This document shows positions 21,281 to 36,200 of a stretch of DNA of 64,000 bases, one piece after another. A program made the translations under genes and the position numbers. The stretch is taken from contig JAKMXF010000341.1 of the NCBI GenBank assembly GCA_024704765.1, forward strand, positions 62,001 through 126,000, in the 5' to 3' direction. This stretch comes from Oopsacas minuta. Lineage: Eukaryota; Porifera; Hexactinellida; Lyssacinosida; Leucopsacidae. The notes below the pieces were generated by a model. The model had not been told where the DNA came from and searched no databases. It saw only the letters and a list, made by a program, of their open reading frames with translations. Numbering within the stretch: position 1 is the stretch's first letter; each line of letters begins with the position of its first letter.

Positions 21281-24200
21281 CTAGAGTGGTGTAGATTGCT
21301 CTAAAGGTGATTCAATGGTATTACAATATACTTCATCTCCAGTAAATCTCTCCAGTTGTATCTCACGTAGTTCTTCTATTGATATCTCCAGACTAACTAT
21401 CCTGTAACAAGTAAAAACATTAATTAATATTTTCTTGTTCAAAGCTCCGGACGAATACTAATCGAATTTACAACCGAAAACAATATATACGAAAGAGGAA
21501 ATACCTTATTCCCTTATTCCCCTGAAATCGTTACGCTGGTATAAAATAAAATTTAAAAATTATTACATATTATCATAAGAGGCTGAGTAAACACAAATAT
21601 AGCCACAACCTATTACACTCCCATAGCTGGTCATCTTACTGTTTTTACGTTATTGCAAATATAAACAAGTAGCGATAATAATTTCTATGAAAAATATAAT
21701 TTTCCTATCTTAATATTGAGATTTAACATAATTTACAAAATATTTCAAAAATTTCCCAATGCAATTTTTGGTTACAAAGCATTTGGCTGGCCACGTGGTG
21801 TATGAGTAAATTAGCTAACTCTAGGATTAGCATAAATTACTGTATGTTATGCTAATCGTAGAATTTAGCTAATAGCTGATACCACAAATAATGTCAAGAA
21901 TTTTCCCTCTTGAGAATACCCAAAATAAGAAGGATAATGGTAACTAACCGTTTAGGCTTAGACTGTCTGAACTTGGCAAAGAATAGAATGAACAATACTG
22001 CTATCAGAATGAGTATTAAAACGCATGAAATTGTTATGGCAGCAATTATCCACGTGTTCTGAGGATCTGTATGAGGGTACATATAACACGGCCATTCAGG
22101 CTGACAGATACACTCAAACTCTCCATTGTCTTTAGCGATACAACTCGTATTGAATGGACAGGGCTGTGAGTAACATACGTGGGGAATATCACACCTCCTC
22201 ATTGACCAAGCTTCCGTGCATTCACAGCTGTACTCTACCGTAAAGTCTTCTGGTCGGATTATTTTGCTGCAGTTTGGATCACTCTCCGGTCCCTAAAATG
22301 TAAGAACATCAAATAACTAAATATCAAAAATCGTCTGATCATAATTTATCTACAAAACCCTCACTTTACATATACCACCGTTAAGACAGGGTCTGTCGCA
22401 AATTGAGAGTGACACAAATAATAGCCCTGAATATGCTCCATTATTGTCTTCAGCCACAACGCCAATTTCATCAGATCCGTAATAACCTTTTGTAGGAGAA
22501 TATTCTACTATAGATTTGCTGCTAGTATTGCGGTATTCTGTAGGAACTTTATTGCCATTGGAAGGAGTCTGTTCTCTCGTTATCATATCACAGTAAGAAC
22601 AATTTTTATATCTAAATGTAGTATTCGTAATAATATTGTCATACTACACGATGTAACACAGTCGCATTGTAAACAAGCTTCATTCATGTAAATTAACTAT
22701 ACAGCAGTGTATCCAATGCGTTTCTTCAAATTACGTACATTGAAACTCGGAGCTACGAAAAAATGCTCCTATAACTCACTTAAATATTAATTCATCTCCT
22801 TTATCCTTGTCATAACTATAGAATGTGAAATTGTGTTGAGTTGTAGAGCCAATTTCATCAATATACACAGTGTATTGCTTAATTCGAGTATTAAATTCCT
22901 CTACTAGTATAGGATTGTGATTCTTTAGTAATATATACACGGTAACTTGACTTGTTGCTGATAGAGGGATGCCAAGGGCTGCAGGGGTACCTAGTTTAAG
23001 ATATGGAAAACAATCAATTACTTGGACTGACTTACTAATAGGTTCATACCATTTGATTACAACACTACAAATTTCCCCCGATCCGCCATTCCACAGCTTA
23101 AACATCGCTATGAGTTAATACCTATGTGTAGCCTGTGTATCACAATATCAACAATTATATTTGTCAATAGAGGAAGGGTTTGGATAATCAAGACTTTTAC
23201 AAAGAAGCAGATTCTTACAACTCACCTGTCTCTATTAAAGTTAAGTTGATGGTGATATTCCCAGATATCCCCGTGGGAGGAGTTACACACAATACACTGT
23301 CATTAATCTCAACACTATATACAGGAACAGCAACAGGATACTCTGAAGCAGATTGTGTGAATACAACAGAAGTGATAGTGTATCTTACTGTGTCATCTTC
23401 TCTATCAGTGTATGTGAGGAGATGTTGTATTGTGCCAGTGTCCTCACTAATACTGATACAGGGGACTGTATCAGGTATGGGAGCTGTGTCTACAAAGCCT
23501 TTCCTCGCTATTATCAAGATAAACTGCCATGGCTCATTACAACGCTAAATAACAGAAACAAAGTATAATTGCTCATAACTGGCATTATGGGAATTCACAT
23601 AAATATCCTGGTTCTCAATATTGGGGAATAAAAAATTAAAATGGGGCCAGCCCCTATATTCCATTTCAGGGGCGTAGACAACATTTTTAGTTTGGGGGGG
23701 CTAACCCTCTGAGGTGTCACTATGGGATTTGACCAAAGTATAAATCAGTGGCATCAATTTGAATTAATATGAACCGATGCTATAATCATATTTTCGCAGC
23801 TTTGTTTTACCATAGTGATGGTTTTACTTTCTAGGTTTCATTCAAAATGAGAATACTTTTTAGTGCTATAGTTAGATTTGAATAATTTTGAGGTTCATAA
23901 ATTTCTGGCATACTATTTCTACGAATCTATCGAATATTGTTATATATTTAACACATCTCTGGTTTTTATTACTGGGCTTCATTCCACTTTGTATTTATAT
24001 GTGTTTGTGATTAAATATTTAAAATTGTTAGCATTCATAATACGTTTAGATATGGCCCTAGCTCGATGGCTCGTTCAAAAAGCTCAGTCAGGATCAGGAG
24101 AGACTGATAAAGATTCAAGTTTGTTTCCAGATAATGAACAAATGCAATTGTTGAGAACAGAAGGTGAATCCTCTAACGAAATTCAGTTAACACATCGAAC

Positions 24201-27200
24201 CAGACAACCAGACATCCATATACCCCAAAATGCCTCCCAACCAATCCTTTCATTCCCACTACGAACCTTTGGTAAACAACAGAGAGGATTTAACCTTTCA
24301 TGGTATAAAACATTCCCCTGGTTGCATTATCAAGAAGGTAGCGATAGTGTATTGTGTTTTTACTGCTTGGTGGCAGATAAACATGGTTTAAAGATATCAG
24401 GGTACATGGATGAAATGTTCACAAGCACTGGATTCAGCAATTGGAAAAAAGCAATAGAAAAATTCGAAAAACATCAAAGTTCAAAATCTCATCGTGAAGC
24501 TGTTGACCTTGTAATAACAATACCAAGCACAACCAAAGATGTTGGTGAAATGTTGAACAAAAGTCATGCAGAGCAAAAGGATGAGAACAGACAAGTGCTG
24601 TTTAAAATTTTCAGCAGCGTTCGTTACCTTAGTAGGCAAGGCATTGCTTTTCGTGGTCGATGGAAAACTGATGACCCTGAATTATTGAATGGTGAGTCAG
24701 ACTCGAACTTTATACAGCTACTTCGAATACGAGCTGAAGACAATCCAAATCTATTGAAGTGGCTTGACAAGTGTCAAGACAAATTTACTAGTCCAGACAT
24801 ACAAAATGAAATCCTCAAGCTGATGTCATTAAGGATGTTGAGGGATATTGTACAACAGATTTCAGGGAAAATGTATACCATAATGGTTGATGAAACAACC
24901 GATCTGTCAAACACTGAACAAATGGTATTGTGCCTGCGTCACGTTGATGATGACTTAAATGTTCATGAAGAGCTCATTGGTCTCTACAGTTTGGAATCAA
25001 CTTCTGCTGACAATATAATGTTGACAATTCAGGACATACTGTTGCGCTTGAATTTATCTATCAATAATTGCCTTGGTCAATGCTACGATGGAGCCAGCAA
25101 CATGTCTGGAATACGATCAGGAGTTGCCACTAAAGTATCTTCTTTAGAACCTCGAGCACTCTATACCCATTGTTATGGGCATGCATTGAACCNNNNNNNN
25201 NNNNNNNNNNNNNNNNNNNNNNNNNNNNNNNNNNNNNNNNNNNNNNNNNNNNNNNNNNNNNNNNNNNNNNNNNNNNNNNNNNNNNNNNNNNNNNNNNNNN
25301 NNNNNNNNNNNNNNNNNNNNNNNNNNNNNNNNNNNNNNNNNNNNNNNNNNNNNNNNNNNNNNNNNNNNNNNNNNNNNNNNNNNNNNNNNNNNNNNNNNNN
25401 NNNNNNNNNNNNNNNNNNNNNNNNNNNNNNNNNNNNNNNNNNNNNNNNNNNNNNNNNNNNNNNNNNNNNNNNNNNNNNNNNNNNNNNNNNNNNNNNNNNN
25501 NNNNNNNNNNNNNNNNNNNNNNNNNNNNNNNNNNNNNNNNNNNNNNNNNNNNNNNNNNNNNNNNNNNNNNNNNNNNNNNNNNNNNNNNNNNNNNNNNNNN
25601 NNNNNNNNNNNNNNNNNNNNNNNNNNNNNNNNNNNNNNNNNNNNNNNNNNNNNNNNNNNNNNNNNNNNNNNNNNNNNNNNNNNNNNNNNNNNNNNNNNNN
25701 NNNNNNNNNNNNNNNNNNNNNNNNNNNNNNNNNNNNNNNNNNNNNNNNNNNNNNNNNNNNNNNNNNNNNNNNNNNNNNNNNNNNNNNNNNNNNNNNNNNN
25801 NNNNNNNNNNNNNNNNNNNNNNNNNNNNNNNNNNNNNNNNNNNNNNNNNNNNNNNNNNNNNNNNNNNNNNNNNNNNNNNNNNNNNNNNNNNNNNNNNNNN
25901 NNNNNNNNNNNNNNNNNNNNNNNNNNNNNNNNNNNNNNNNNNNNNNNNNNNNNNNNNNNNNNNNNNNNNNNNNNNNNNNNNNNNNNNNNNNNNNNNNNNN
26001 NNNNNNNNNNNNNNNNNNNNNNNNNNNNNNNNNNNNNNNNNNNNNNNNNNNNNNNNNNNNNNNNNNNNNNNNNNNNNNNNNNNNNNNNNNNNNNNNNNNN
26101 NNNNNNNNNNNNNNNNNNNNNNNNNNNNNNNNNNNNNNNNNNNNNNNNNNNNNNNNNNNNNNNNNNNNNNNNNNNNNNNNNNNNNNNNNNNAAAATCTTT
26201 CTTCTCAGAGGTAATCAAAATAGTGAAATTAATTCTTGTGATGCCAGCAACTAATGCCACAAGTGAAAGAAGTTTCAGTGCACTCCGCAGACTTAAGACC
26301 TGGCTGCGTACAACTACATGTCAAGCACGATTGAATTGGTGCTTGTTACTTCATGTGCACAAACAAAGAACGGACGGTTTACCATTAAAAGAATTAGTAA
26401 ATGAATTTGTTACTTGTAATGAGAGTAGGATGCGTTTGTTTGGAAGATATCCGGAATAACTTTATGAATTATTAATAAAGCATAATTTCACATATGTTTT
26501 CAAGAATTTTCGGGAATTGATGAGGCAAAATTTGGGGGGCTTAAGCCCCCCCAAGCCCCCCTTGTCTACGGCTATGTATTTATATAATAGCCGCCCTGAT
26601 GGTCTATGGATAGTATGTAAGTACACTTAAGATTAGAAATGCCCTGTCACCAAGGTATGAATCCCCGAATACGTAATATGTTCTATTTTAGTATTTTACC
26701 AAATATTTGCATAATATACACTCTACAGTAGAGTCTCTGAAGAACGGACACATTGGGGACATGGTATCTGTTCGTTGTAAAGAATTGTCCGCTCCTTGGA
26801 GAGTGCTTAGGTAGTAATTACATGCTTGGAAAATACAATCCATGCCATAAGGTTTGACCGTTGAAGGGGGTTGTCCGCTTCTCGGAGCGTCCGTTTTGGG
26901 ATACTCAACTGCATTCACATATATTTTTCATAATAAAAAGAGTAATTAACAGTAATCTTATGTTTCAGCCTCTAATGAATATATACCAGATATTTGTAAT
27001 ATAATTATTTCTACGATATCAGTTTATCCGTATCTTTTCAAGAATGACTTTGGTCACTTCATTCACGAAGATCAGAATCGTAGTAGAACCAAATCCTATA
27101 ATAAGATGCACTGTTGATGGTGTTACTATACCGAATAAGTCCATACTTAACCTATGGTTATTCATCTCACAAAGTTCCAGCTGCTTTTTAATATCTTCGT

Positions 27201-30200
27201 TAATGTTAACTTGCTTTTTATTAATCGCCAAGATAAGTAAGATCTCGTTTGAAAAATTATCAAGTGTTTTATTTAGAGTAGACATGGCATCGACCATCAA
27301 CCAAACGCTCAAAAAATGAACCAAATACCATGTTGAGAATCTGATAAAGTCAAGCCAATCATACATAATGAATTCATCTATTGACACTATTTTGTCAGAG
27401 TCAATATAACGCAGACAAATACCAACAGCGGCGAACACCAACACAGTTATGTTGATAGCACTGATTCTACGATACTTCATACAAATGGCATTAACTTTCG
27501 AGATTAACTGATAATATTTACGCTGAAGATTTTTCACTTCATTCCTACCCTCACGTATCAGTCCAGAAGCATAGGCATAACATAAACAATCCAGACTAGT
27601 TGTAATTTCCATGCATGATATCCTTATAATGAAACATACGATGACAGGTGATAGATGCCAGTGAATTGAATCAATTATGGATAGTAAGAGTGCTAAATCG
27701 GAATCTTGAGTTAGAAGATTAGTTGAATTTGTATTTGCATAACATCCGATTGCATTTACTACAATCCAATAGACTACAAGAGATATACTTAGAATGATGA
27801 TACAAAGATGAAATAACCCCCAGCCAATGTTATCTATGAAACTTTGCATTCGATTATCTGAGCATGTGATACACATATGTAAACGTTCTGTATCCATCCT
27901 CTTCCTTCTACCCCTACCCTCCTCGTCCTTGGTTACATTAATTAGTTGTGACTTTTCTTTGCGAATTTCCATCTTATTTTGTCTAATTTTCTTAATCAAA
28001 GTGACGATTCCTTGAAATTCAGCCTCATTATTCCAAGAGTGGATGAATATGAAAACAGTTGAATATAGGCCAATCAAACCGTAGAGATAATCCCAAATGA
28101 AAAGGAACCAATCCTCATACTCGTGATAATATCTTTGTGAATTAGTTGTGAACACAAGTGACGTCAATGAATTATCCGTCTGATTAGGATACTCTCCAGC
28201 ATGTGTCTGGTTTGGATACATTCCAGTATGTATCTTGATAAACAGCAGTGGGCGAAATATCAAATCGGCGAGGAAAGCTGAGAACATCAAAAATTGTAAC
28301 AGAACACAGCTGCAGAGGATCATGATTAAAACTATGGAGCGAATAGATTTGTAAGAACCTTCATTAAAAGTGACACAACCTGAGATATAAGGATACATGC
28401 GACAAGATGCCAAATCTAGTACAGGAACAAACCAAAATATCTTTGCGCCCTCAATTCTTCTACCGGCATTACTCAGATCTTCATTACCTACAACCTCCTC
28501 ATCTATAATCCTATCGTCATTACCCACATCATTTATAATCACATCGTTATTACTCAGATTATCAAAATTTTGAGCCAGTAACTCTTGACTATTTTCCGAT
28601 GGAAACTTCACATGACTATTTCCCATAGCAATTCTTTACATTTATCATCAGTTAGGATTATTTATTGATTTTACATAGCATTTTAATAAATTGGGAAGAT
28701 TAGTATTACACAATAATAATGAACAACAAAAGTATAACGCCCTTCTGCTTATTATGTATTTGTAATAACCAATCGAGAAAACCTAAATCCTTAATAATAT
28801 TACATAATATTTTTCTGCAGTTGTGGTGTAATATTATTCTTATTACTTCAGACAAAGCAGCAGTAAAATGAAATTGGTAAGGCATTTACATATATTATTA
28901 GAGAAGACATACATAATACAGAACCAGAAAAATGAGTGTTACCTGGCCTGCCGTATCGGTCCGGCCGGCCTTGCTTAATTGTTTTTATCTAATTATAAAA
29001 ATATTAATTTTAGTTGTTTATACTCCTACGCACTATACAATATGAGTAAAAACATAGCCTATGGCAAAACTTAGTGTAATTAACACTAATAAAGTACCAA
29101 AATAACGGACGAATCCCTAATAGTTGCAGATGATATAACTTTTAAATTAGGAACAAATTCATTACGTATCTGGCTAGTCTGGGACTCCTGAGCAATTGCC
29201 TTGTCCGGTCCTAACGCCTGTTCTGCACTTATTCAATGATATAATGATTAAGCCCACCATTAGAAGTCCAGAACTGCCGATTTAACCTTCCCCCCCAATA
29301 TTATAATTATAGTCATGTAAAAGTGACCAATAGTAAGGAATTAAATAATTTTCGTAATATATAAATAGGACTAACCTCATTAGAACCATTGCAAGGACAG
29401 AAATAAGTAATGAGTGTATCTCTGTTATGAATAGTGTCATTATAAGTGAAGTTGCAGCTACTACGAGAAGCTATCCATTCTCTTATATCAGGGTTCCAAC
29501 CCAATAGAATAGGTTCTAATTCATCTGTAACAAGCTCTAAATCAAATTCAATTTGTATCTTGATATAAGAAGAGAAATTACCACCACCAATCGGACTCAA
29601 ATAGAAAGATGGACCATGAAACGCTACAACTCGAGAAAACACTAGCCTATCAACCAAATGGAGAGTAGAAATAGGATCTACAATGTAAGGCGTATACGGA
29701 GTACTCGTAGGAGCAGAAATGACGTCATATTTATCCCTCATATCTTGAATTGTAAGATCTCCTATAATGAATCCATCTTTATGGTTTATATCTTCTGAGA
29801 AACTCACAGTACATCTAGTAGGATAGAGATACTGAGTCGTAAATTCATCTTCCAAGTAAGTATTATATTCTGAAATTTTTCGACTGACTGACATAGTAAA
29901 ATCTTCTGCAGCATTACAATTATACACATAATATTTATCACCCTCTTTATAGAATGTGACTGAATGAGTACCAGCTGATAAACACATAGGTTGAATAGCA
30001 CATAGAATTAGAGTTTGATAGAATATCCTACCGGGCTCAACATTCATTATCAAATCTCCTTCTTTGTAAACATAGTTAGTCTTGTTAGCTAGCTTAGCCA
30101 GGTCTGTTATATTTGAGGCAAAGAATGAATTGTTACCGATTAGGGTAATGTCTTCTATGCGTATAGAGAAACTACTATTATAGGTGATCTCAAAGATAGG

Positions 30201-33200
30201 AAATATATCGTCCCAGCCAAACTTAGTCCCAATCTTCCAAAATAGTGTTTGATTCTTGACAATGTAATTCTCTTCATAACTAGTTTCATAGAACCCGGTC
30301 CAGTTTAGCCCGATAGATGTTAACTTAAAAGAAACAGAAGCGTTTTGCATTATTGTCTTTACTTCAGTAGAATTCAATGAATGCAGCACAGCTCTAGAAA
30401 CATCAGGTTCCATGTTCAGAATTCTAACTCCCTTACTCTTCAGAATAGTGATAAGACCAGCTCCATTTGTAGCTCTAACAGCCACATAGTACCTCAACTG
30501 CGGATTGAGAGATAGATTTGTAATATTAACGACATTATCAGTCCCCACAGAGTTGAATTGTAATGAATTAATATCATCAATGTTATCTGAATAAGCTATC
30601 TCGTAGCCATATATGTCACTAGCTGCGTCACTACACTCATACAACACTGCTAGTGAATTAGTACTATACTGTACTGTCGTATTGCTGACTTCATCGCTCC
30701 GGAGATCTTCCTGAATGTGCTGTATCTTGGTGCAGTTTGGAGGAGTTGGATCTAACATAATTCCTTTGGAGTATCCATAGGCTATGTGACCTGCTCCTGT
30801 GTAACCTCTCACCTTAATATAGTACACATACTGCACAAAAGTAAGGTTATAAAGATGCAGCTGATCCTCTGGAATGCCAGTTACAGTGTAGTTGTACGGT
30901 GTACATGTTGTGTTGGTTTGATTGGCGGGATGAGTGCAGCCAGATAGTAATTCAAGTCCAGTAGCTTCAAATGTGATATAATGAACTTTAGAATCACAAG
31001 ATGAGTTACAACTGTTGTTACCTTGACTACACTCAGGGAAACATGGAATACATGGTAGAGGAATAGGCTGATATTCTTGTCCTGCTGCTTTTGATAGATT
31101 AGTAGACCCGTAACTCAGCCCCACTCCAACCTCAAACTTAACAAATGGAGCTCTAGAGCTATAAAACGGAGCACCAAACTTACAGACACGAGTGCTATCA
31201 ACTGGTAAGATTATATCAGAGAAGTATGCAGAGGTTGTGGATGGAGCGAATGGATCATTAATAGGTTCTACTCGACCATTATAATTCCTCACATGCAGTC
31301 CGTAGTATAAACTAGAATTGAACTCTGGTAAATCCACTAGGCTAGCTACAGAGAGACTATCTACCGTCAATAGAACAGACCAAGTAGCTTTCTTTACAGT
31401 ACTTGGTGTACTAGAATCAACCTTCTCAAGAGTTAATTGATAAGTATGGTAGCTTGTAGTCGGATCAAATCCCAGTGTAACCCATGTGTGTGCAGTTTCA
31501 GTCGTTACATTACCGCGATACCATATAAGAGCATGTGCCCCTGTAGTATTGTAGGCAGGATGTAGCTGTAAACCGAATGATTTGTATGGTGTAGGATTGG
31601 GATTTGCTGGTGGCATATATTGGCAGTACAAAGAACTTGACGAGGAATTATTCGTATTGGTTGAAGTTATATTTTGAGTGCTATTATCAACAGTTTCATA
31701 ATCCTCTATAATACTATTAGGACCCTCCCATACCAACACAGAGGTTACAGCCTGGAAATTAGGGGCTGATTTAATGCTGACACTCATTTCATTGAAGTCA
31801 ACAACTGATATTTGAGTAACAACTGCAGCAGAAAGCATACGTTCATTCTGAATGTCTCGTGTCATAGAAATCTCTAGGAAAGCAGCATTTGTATTGAATG
31901 AAGCCTGATTGGGATAATAAGCCAGAGTTCTACCAGTTGGATTTCCAGGTCCTACAGGTATAGTAGGCGTTTCTGACTGAGTAATAGTGTTCCAATCTTG
32001 TGCTGAAGAAGAATAATTATACATTCTATCCATACACACAGCTTCATGCTGATCTGTTACAAGAGCTAGTATGCCATTTATATTAGAGGTACTGCCTTGA
32101 TATGGAGGAGTTACTTTCCAATCAGAACCATGCTTAACTACAGCCTGATTTGGAGAGTCTCTATCTAATAGGACAGGTTGTGAGACAACACATGAGGTCA
32201 GTCCTGCTCTGTTTATAGCCCGTAGAGCTATGTAATAGAAATTGCTAGTGATAATATCAAGCACATAGAATGTATGGTTTGTTACATTTCTTAGTGTAGT
32301 GAATGTAGTTAGGTTAGAAAGTTGCTGGCAATTGGTGAGGTTACAAACGGTTAATTCTATGATTGCTATTTGGTAGGCTTTTACTAAGCTTTCTGGATCA
32401 TAAAACCCATTCCATGCAACTGATAGGCTATTGTTGGTAGTAATATAGGAAATTTGAGGTTGAGTGATATCCCTACGGAATTGCCTAGTGTCGAACCCAA
32501 TTATAAACTCTCCAGTTATTGGAGGTGTAATATCGATGGTGAGAGGGTTGGAGACAGCTGTGGAGCACTGGAATGCATCATCAATAGTCCTCACATAAGC
32601 ATAATACTGAAAACCTTCTTGAAGCTGCAGCTGGGATACTACAGCTGAGTCTACAGTTGTTGTTGTAGTGAATGGAAGAACGTCAAAGTATTCTTTAAGG
32701 TTTTTCTCAGCATTAGATTTATAGCAAGAAATATTCGTCAGACTCCCATTTGTACTAATACCGTATTCGTAGTATATGAATGGCAGGAGAGAAGTGAAAT
32801 TATTCCAGGTAATATCTATAACAGTAGTTGCAGATTGGAAGTGAGGTAATTTGACATTTCCAGGCAGAGAAATTCTATCAAAATGTATTGGCTGTATTCC
32901 ATTAGAAGTTACTTCAGCTGTCTGGTTAGTTGCACTAGTAGCTCGTATCGTCACATAGTATGTGTTATTTAGTGTAAGATTTAAATCCATTAACGTGAAG
33001 GTTTCATTCAGAAAGATATCTTGGAATGGTGATACGTTAAACAGATCTTCTCCTCTAGGTTGTGTTCCCGCAGCTATCTCATACTTGTGTATTGTTTGTG
33101 CTAACCTTGTGTGATCACTACCTCCAAATGAATTCCAATTAGCCGAAAGAGAAACCAGGGAAGCTTGATGATTGAAATCTAAACCAGTGAAGGGACCATC

Positions 33201-36200
33201 AAATACCAATCCAGGGATAAGAGGATCAATCGCGACGAATATAGGATCGGAGCGGGCTGAATTTCTGTACCCAAGAGGACTATATAAGTTAACCAGAAGG
33301 TATACTTTAGTTTCTGGTACCATAACGACATTATCATTATATGAGTCTATTGTTGTGACTTTAGTGTAGTTCTGTACAATAGTCTCGTTCATATAGAATA
33401 CTCCCCATTCGTAATAAATATCACTACAAGGGTCCCCGAAATCCCATTCTCCCTGAATGAAAGATGTGGTTGTCTGGGTTTCAAAATCTGAACCAAATGA
33501 AGGGTCATCAACTGTTGGAGGATCAGGATTATGTAAAGTAATTGCTATGCGTTTTGAAGTAATAGCGCTTGTAAGACCTAGCAGATTAACCCCTCTGAGT
33601 GTAACATAGATATAAGGATAGTCAATTAGATCCAGTCCTTGAATAAGATACTCGTTAACAAGTCCTACTGTTATGAAAGGTAACACATTAATGTCTCCTG
33701 CAGTATCACCTATACCAATCTCATAGTGTTCTATTGGAGTCTCAAAATCAAGAAAATCATCCCATCTAACTCGTAATTCTGTGATAACAGCTTTACACTG
33801 GGTACTGGAAGATACATTATTGTAGCTAAGTGTTGAATTCAATTCCCCAGTTGGAAAGAAACTTGCGAATGTTTGGTCTAATAGAACATCTATGGTTTGT
33901 GGTATAGGTAATGTGTTATCTACTGTCAGGAAATCAAACACATTATTTAATAGCCCAACATTATTTATGATATTAAGTGTGTACACGTATTCACCATCTA
34001 GAAGATCTCTTGAGAAGTCGTCCAACACGATAGATGAATCTCCTAGAAATGCCTCTTTAATTATATACTCAGAACTCCCTTCGCTATCTCCAAGCAAAAT
34101 CTGGTATAGATACACATCGCTGTACTTATCAACAGCGCCACTCCATTTACAATTCAGTTGAGATACCAATGGTAATGCGTATTCTGTACATTCAAACTGC
34201 GTTTCAGAAATATTCGGATATGAGGTGCTTATAGTTACACCAGGGGCAATGTGGAATGTGGATACCCCGGCATTATTATACACGGTTATTTGTAGTATAT
34301 TAGGCTTGCCAGTTGTATTAGGTTTGACTTCGTTATTTATTAGACTACTTCTGTTGGTATATTTAGGCTGAACTACATTATCTCTGTAAGGTACAGTGCC
34401 TACTATATAGAAAGCATCAGCTATACCACTCTCTAGATCTGTAGCTACCCATTCTGCCACTAATGTAGAAGTATCAAATTGATATATGTTCTCATCCTGA
34501 GGAGGATCTACGAAAGCATTTCCATCCTTCTTCTTGCCTAGTTCTTTAATTATGATATTTGGTTCTGTCCAATCCACCTTGATTCCTAAAAGATTTCATA
34601 AAAAGAGATAAACAGTTAAACACGACAACAAAGCGAAGTATATAATCAATAATTTCAAATACAAAATGAAAACAAACATAATTACGTTTTGTACAATACT
34701 AAAGTATTGAGGCATGGCACTACCAAATATAGAAATACCAATCCGAAATTACCACAAGGTAATGACCAAAATCTCTGATAATTTTCATTTCAATATTCGA
34801 TGTCAAACATAATCAATTTTCTCCTATGAATTCTAGAATAAAGTAGTTTTAATTCTGTAGTCAATGTCCATAAAGAAAATGTATCTCTAAAATGTATACA
34901 ACCCAAAAATAATATACGTCATAGTACTGCGTATTATAGAGTGATAGCTATAAAGCTAAAAAGCGGTAACATTTGGGTTAATAGGATATTACAGTATTTT
35001 GCTTGGAAGATTATAGTAATAATTAAGAGACTACATTTTGGGGTCTTCAATTGTTGCGTAACTAATTTATGGGTAAATAGGGCCCCTATGACAACTCACC
35101 TTGCCCATAACTATCAATAGCGTCCTGTCCATCTCCAGCAGAACAAGCTGTGATAGCCTTTACTTCTGTATACAATGTCTCATTAAGGTAGAGAGTAACT
35201 ATTGATTGAGCTCCACCAGACCCTTCCCCGTTATCTGTAACCCCAGCAGTAGTAGACTCTTGTATTTGACCATCAGCAAAACTAGTCCCTATTGACCACT
35301 CATAATACTGTATACCACATAGTTCACTGGAGAATCCTTCAAACTTTAGAGTGACTGTGTCTCTCTCAGCTTGGAATTGTCCACTAATACCAACTCCTGA
35401 GTGTCCTACCGTAACAACACCTGCTACATTTGCACGTAGTACTTTAATCTTAGTTGAGACTATTGCTTTAGAAAGCAGTCCTACTCCATTCATAGCCTTC
35501 GCTATGACGTAATAGTATTCACTCGTTTCTTCGAATAGTTCAAGTTTAACGTCAATGAACACGTTTTCAGAAGCTGGATATAATTTGTAGTCAGATATGT
35601 CAGTGCTATTCTCTGTTGTTCCAACGGCAGCTTGATATCCCTGTACTCCACTGTCTGGATCAAATGCTGCCCATTGAACTGGTATACCTCCTGAATTGCC
35701 GATCTCAACCTAGATAATGTTACATATATACATATATAGATCTGGGAAATTTTGTTAGAATATTTTCGTGGGTTTTATAAACCATGTAATATAAAAACAT
35801 GAACATTTCCTGTGTTTTGTAGTTTTGTAAGCGACGAACCCTCGAATCACAAAAATATTTTACAGATCTACAGTAAATACGTATTAGAAATACTATTTTT
35901 TGAAGTTGAGAGATTAAAATGAAATTTCATAATCATAATTCATAACATGGCTCTCAAAATTCTCTTTTGATTTCCAAGTTAAGCCCTGTCATAAGTCTTT
36001 ATATGATTGTATGGGGATGGATAAACCGTTGATAATAATATGCTATGTTGTTGCAATTACCAGAATGACAGTAGTTCCTCAGACAAACACTATATGAGTT
36101 TAAACACACAAAAATGAACTAACCGCTCCTTGTTGATCTAGATCTTCAGATAGATCTCCATAAGTATCAATATGTAGGAAATCAATAGTAGGAGGAGTGT

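Larger units (their letters stand above)
23667..26576 (+). mobile_element. hAT-family DNA transposon (ZMYM/TTF type) inside the giant gene's intron
   Basis: Imperfect terminal inverted repeats: left caggggcgtagacaa (23667), right reverse complement catagccgtagacaa (ending 26576), with G-rich/C-rich subterminal tracts at both ends. It encodes a hAT transposase. Flanks ttccattt and tatttata do not make a clear 8-bp duplication. It lies antisense to the host gene and spans the N gap. Confidence 0.85.

Noticed and set aside
23180-23568. Two overlapping plus-strand ORFs
   Set aside because: Antisense to the cadherin-like exon of the giant gene, which has splice sites and correct phase.
27019-28626. 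N-myristoylation of the 7TM protein (MGNSHV)
   Set aside because: Position 6 is Val rather than the usual Ser/Thr, so the motif is weak.
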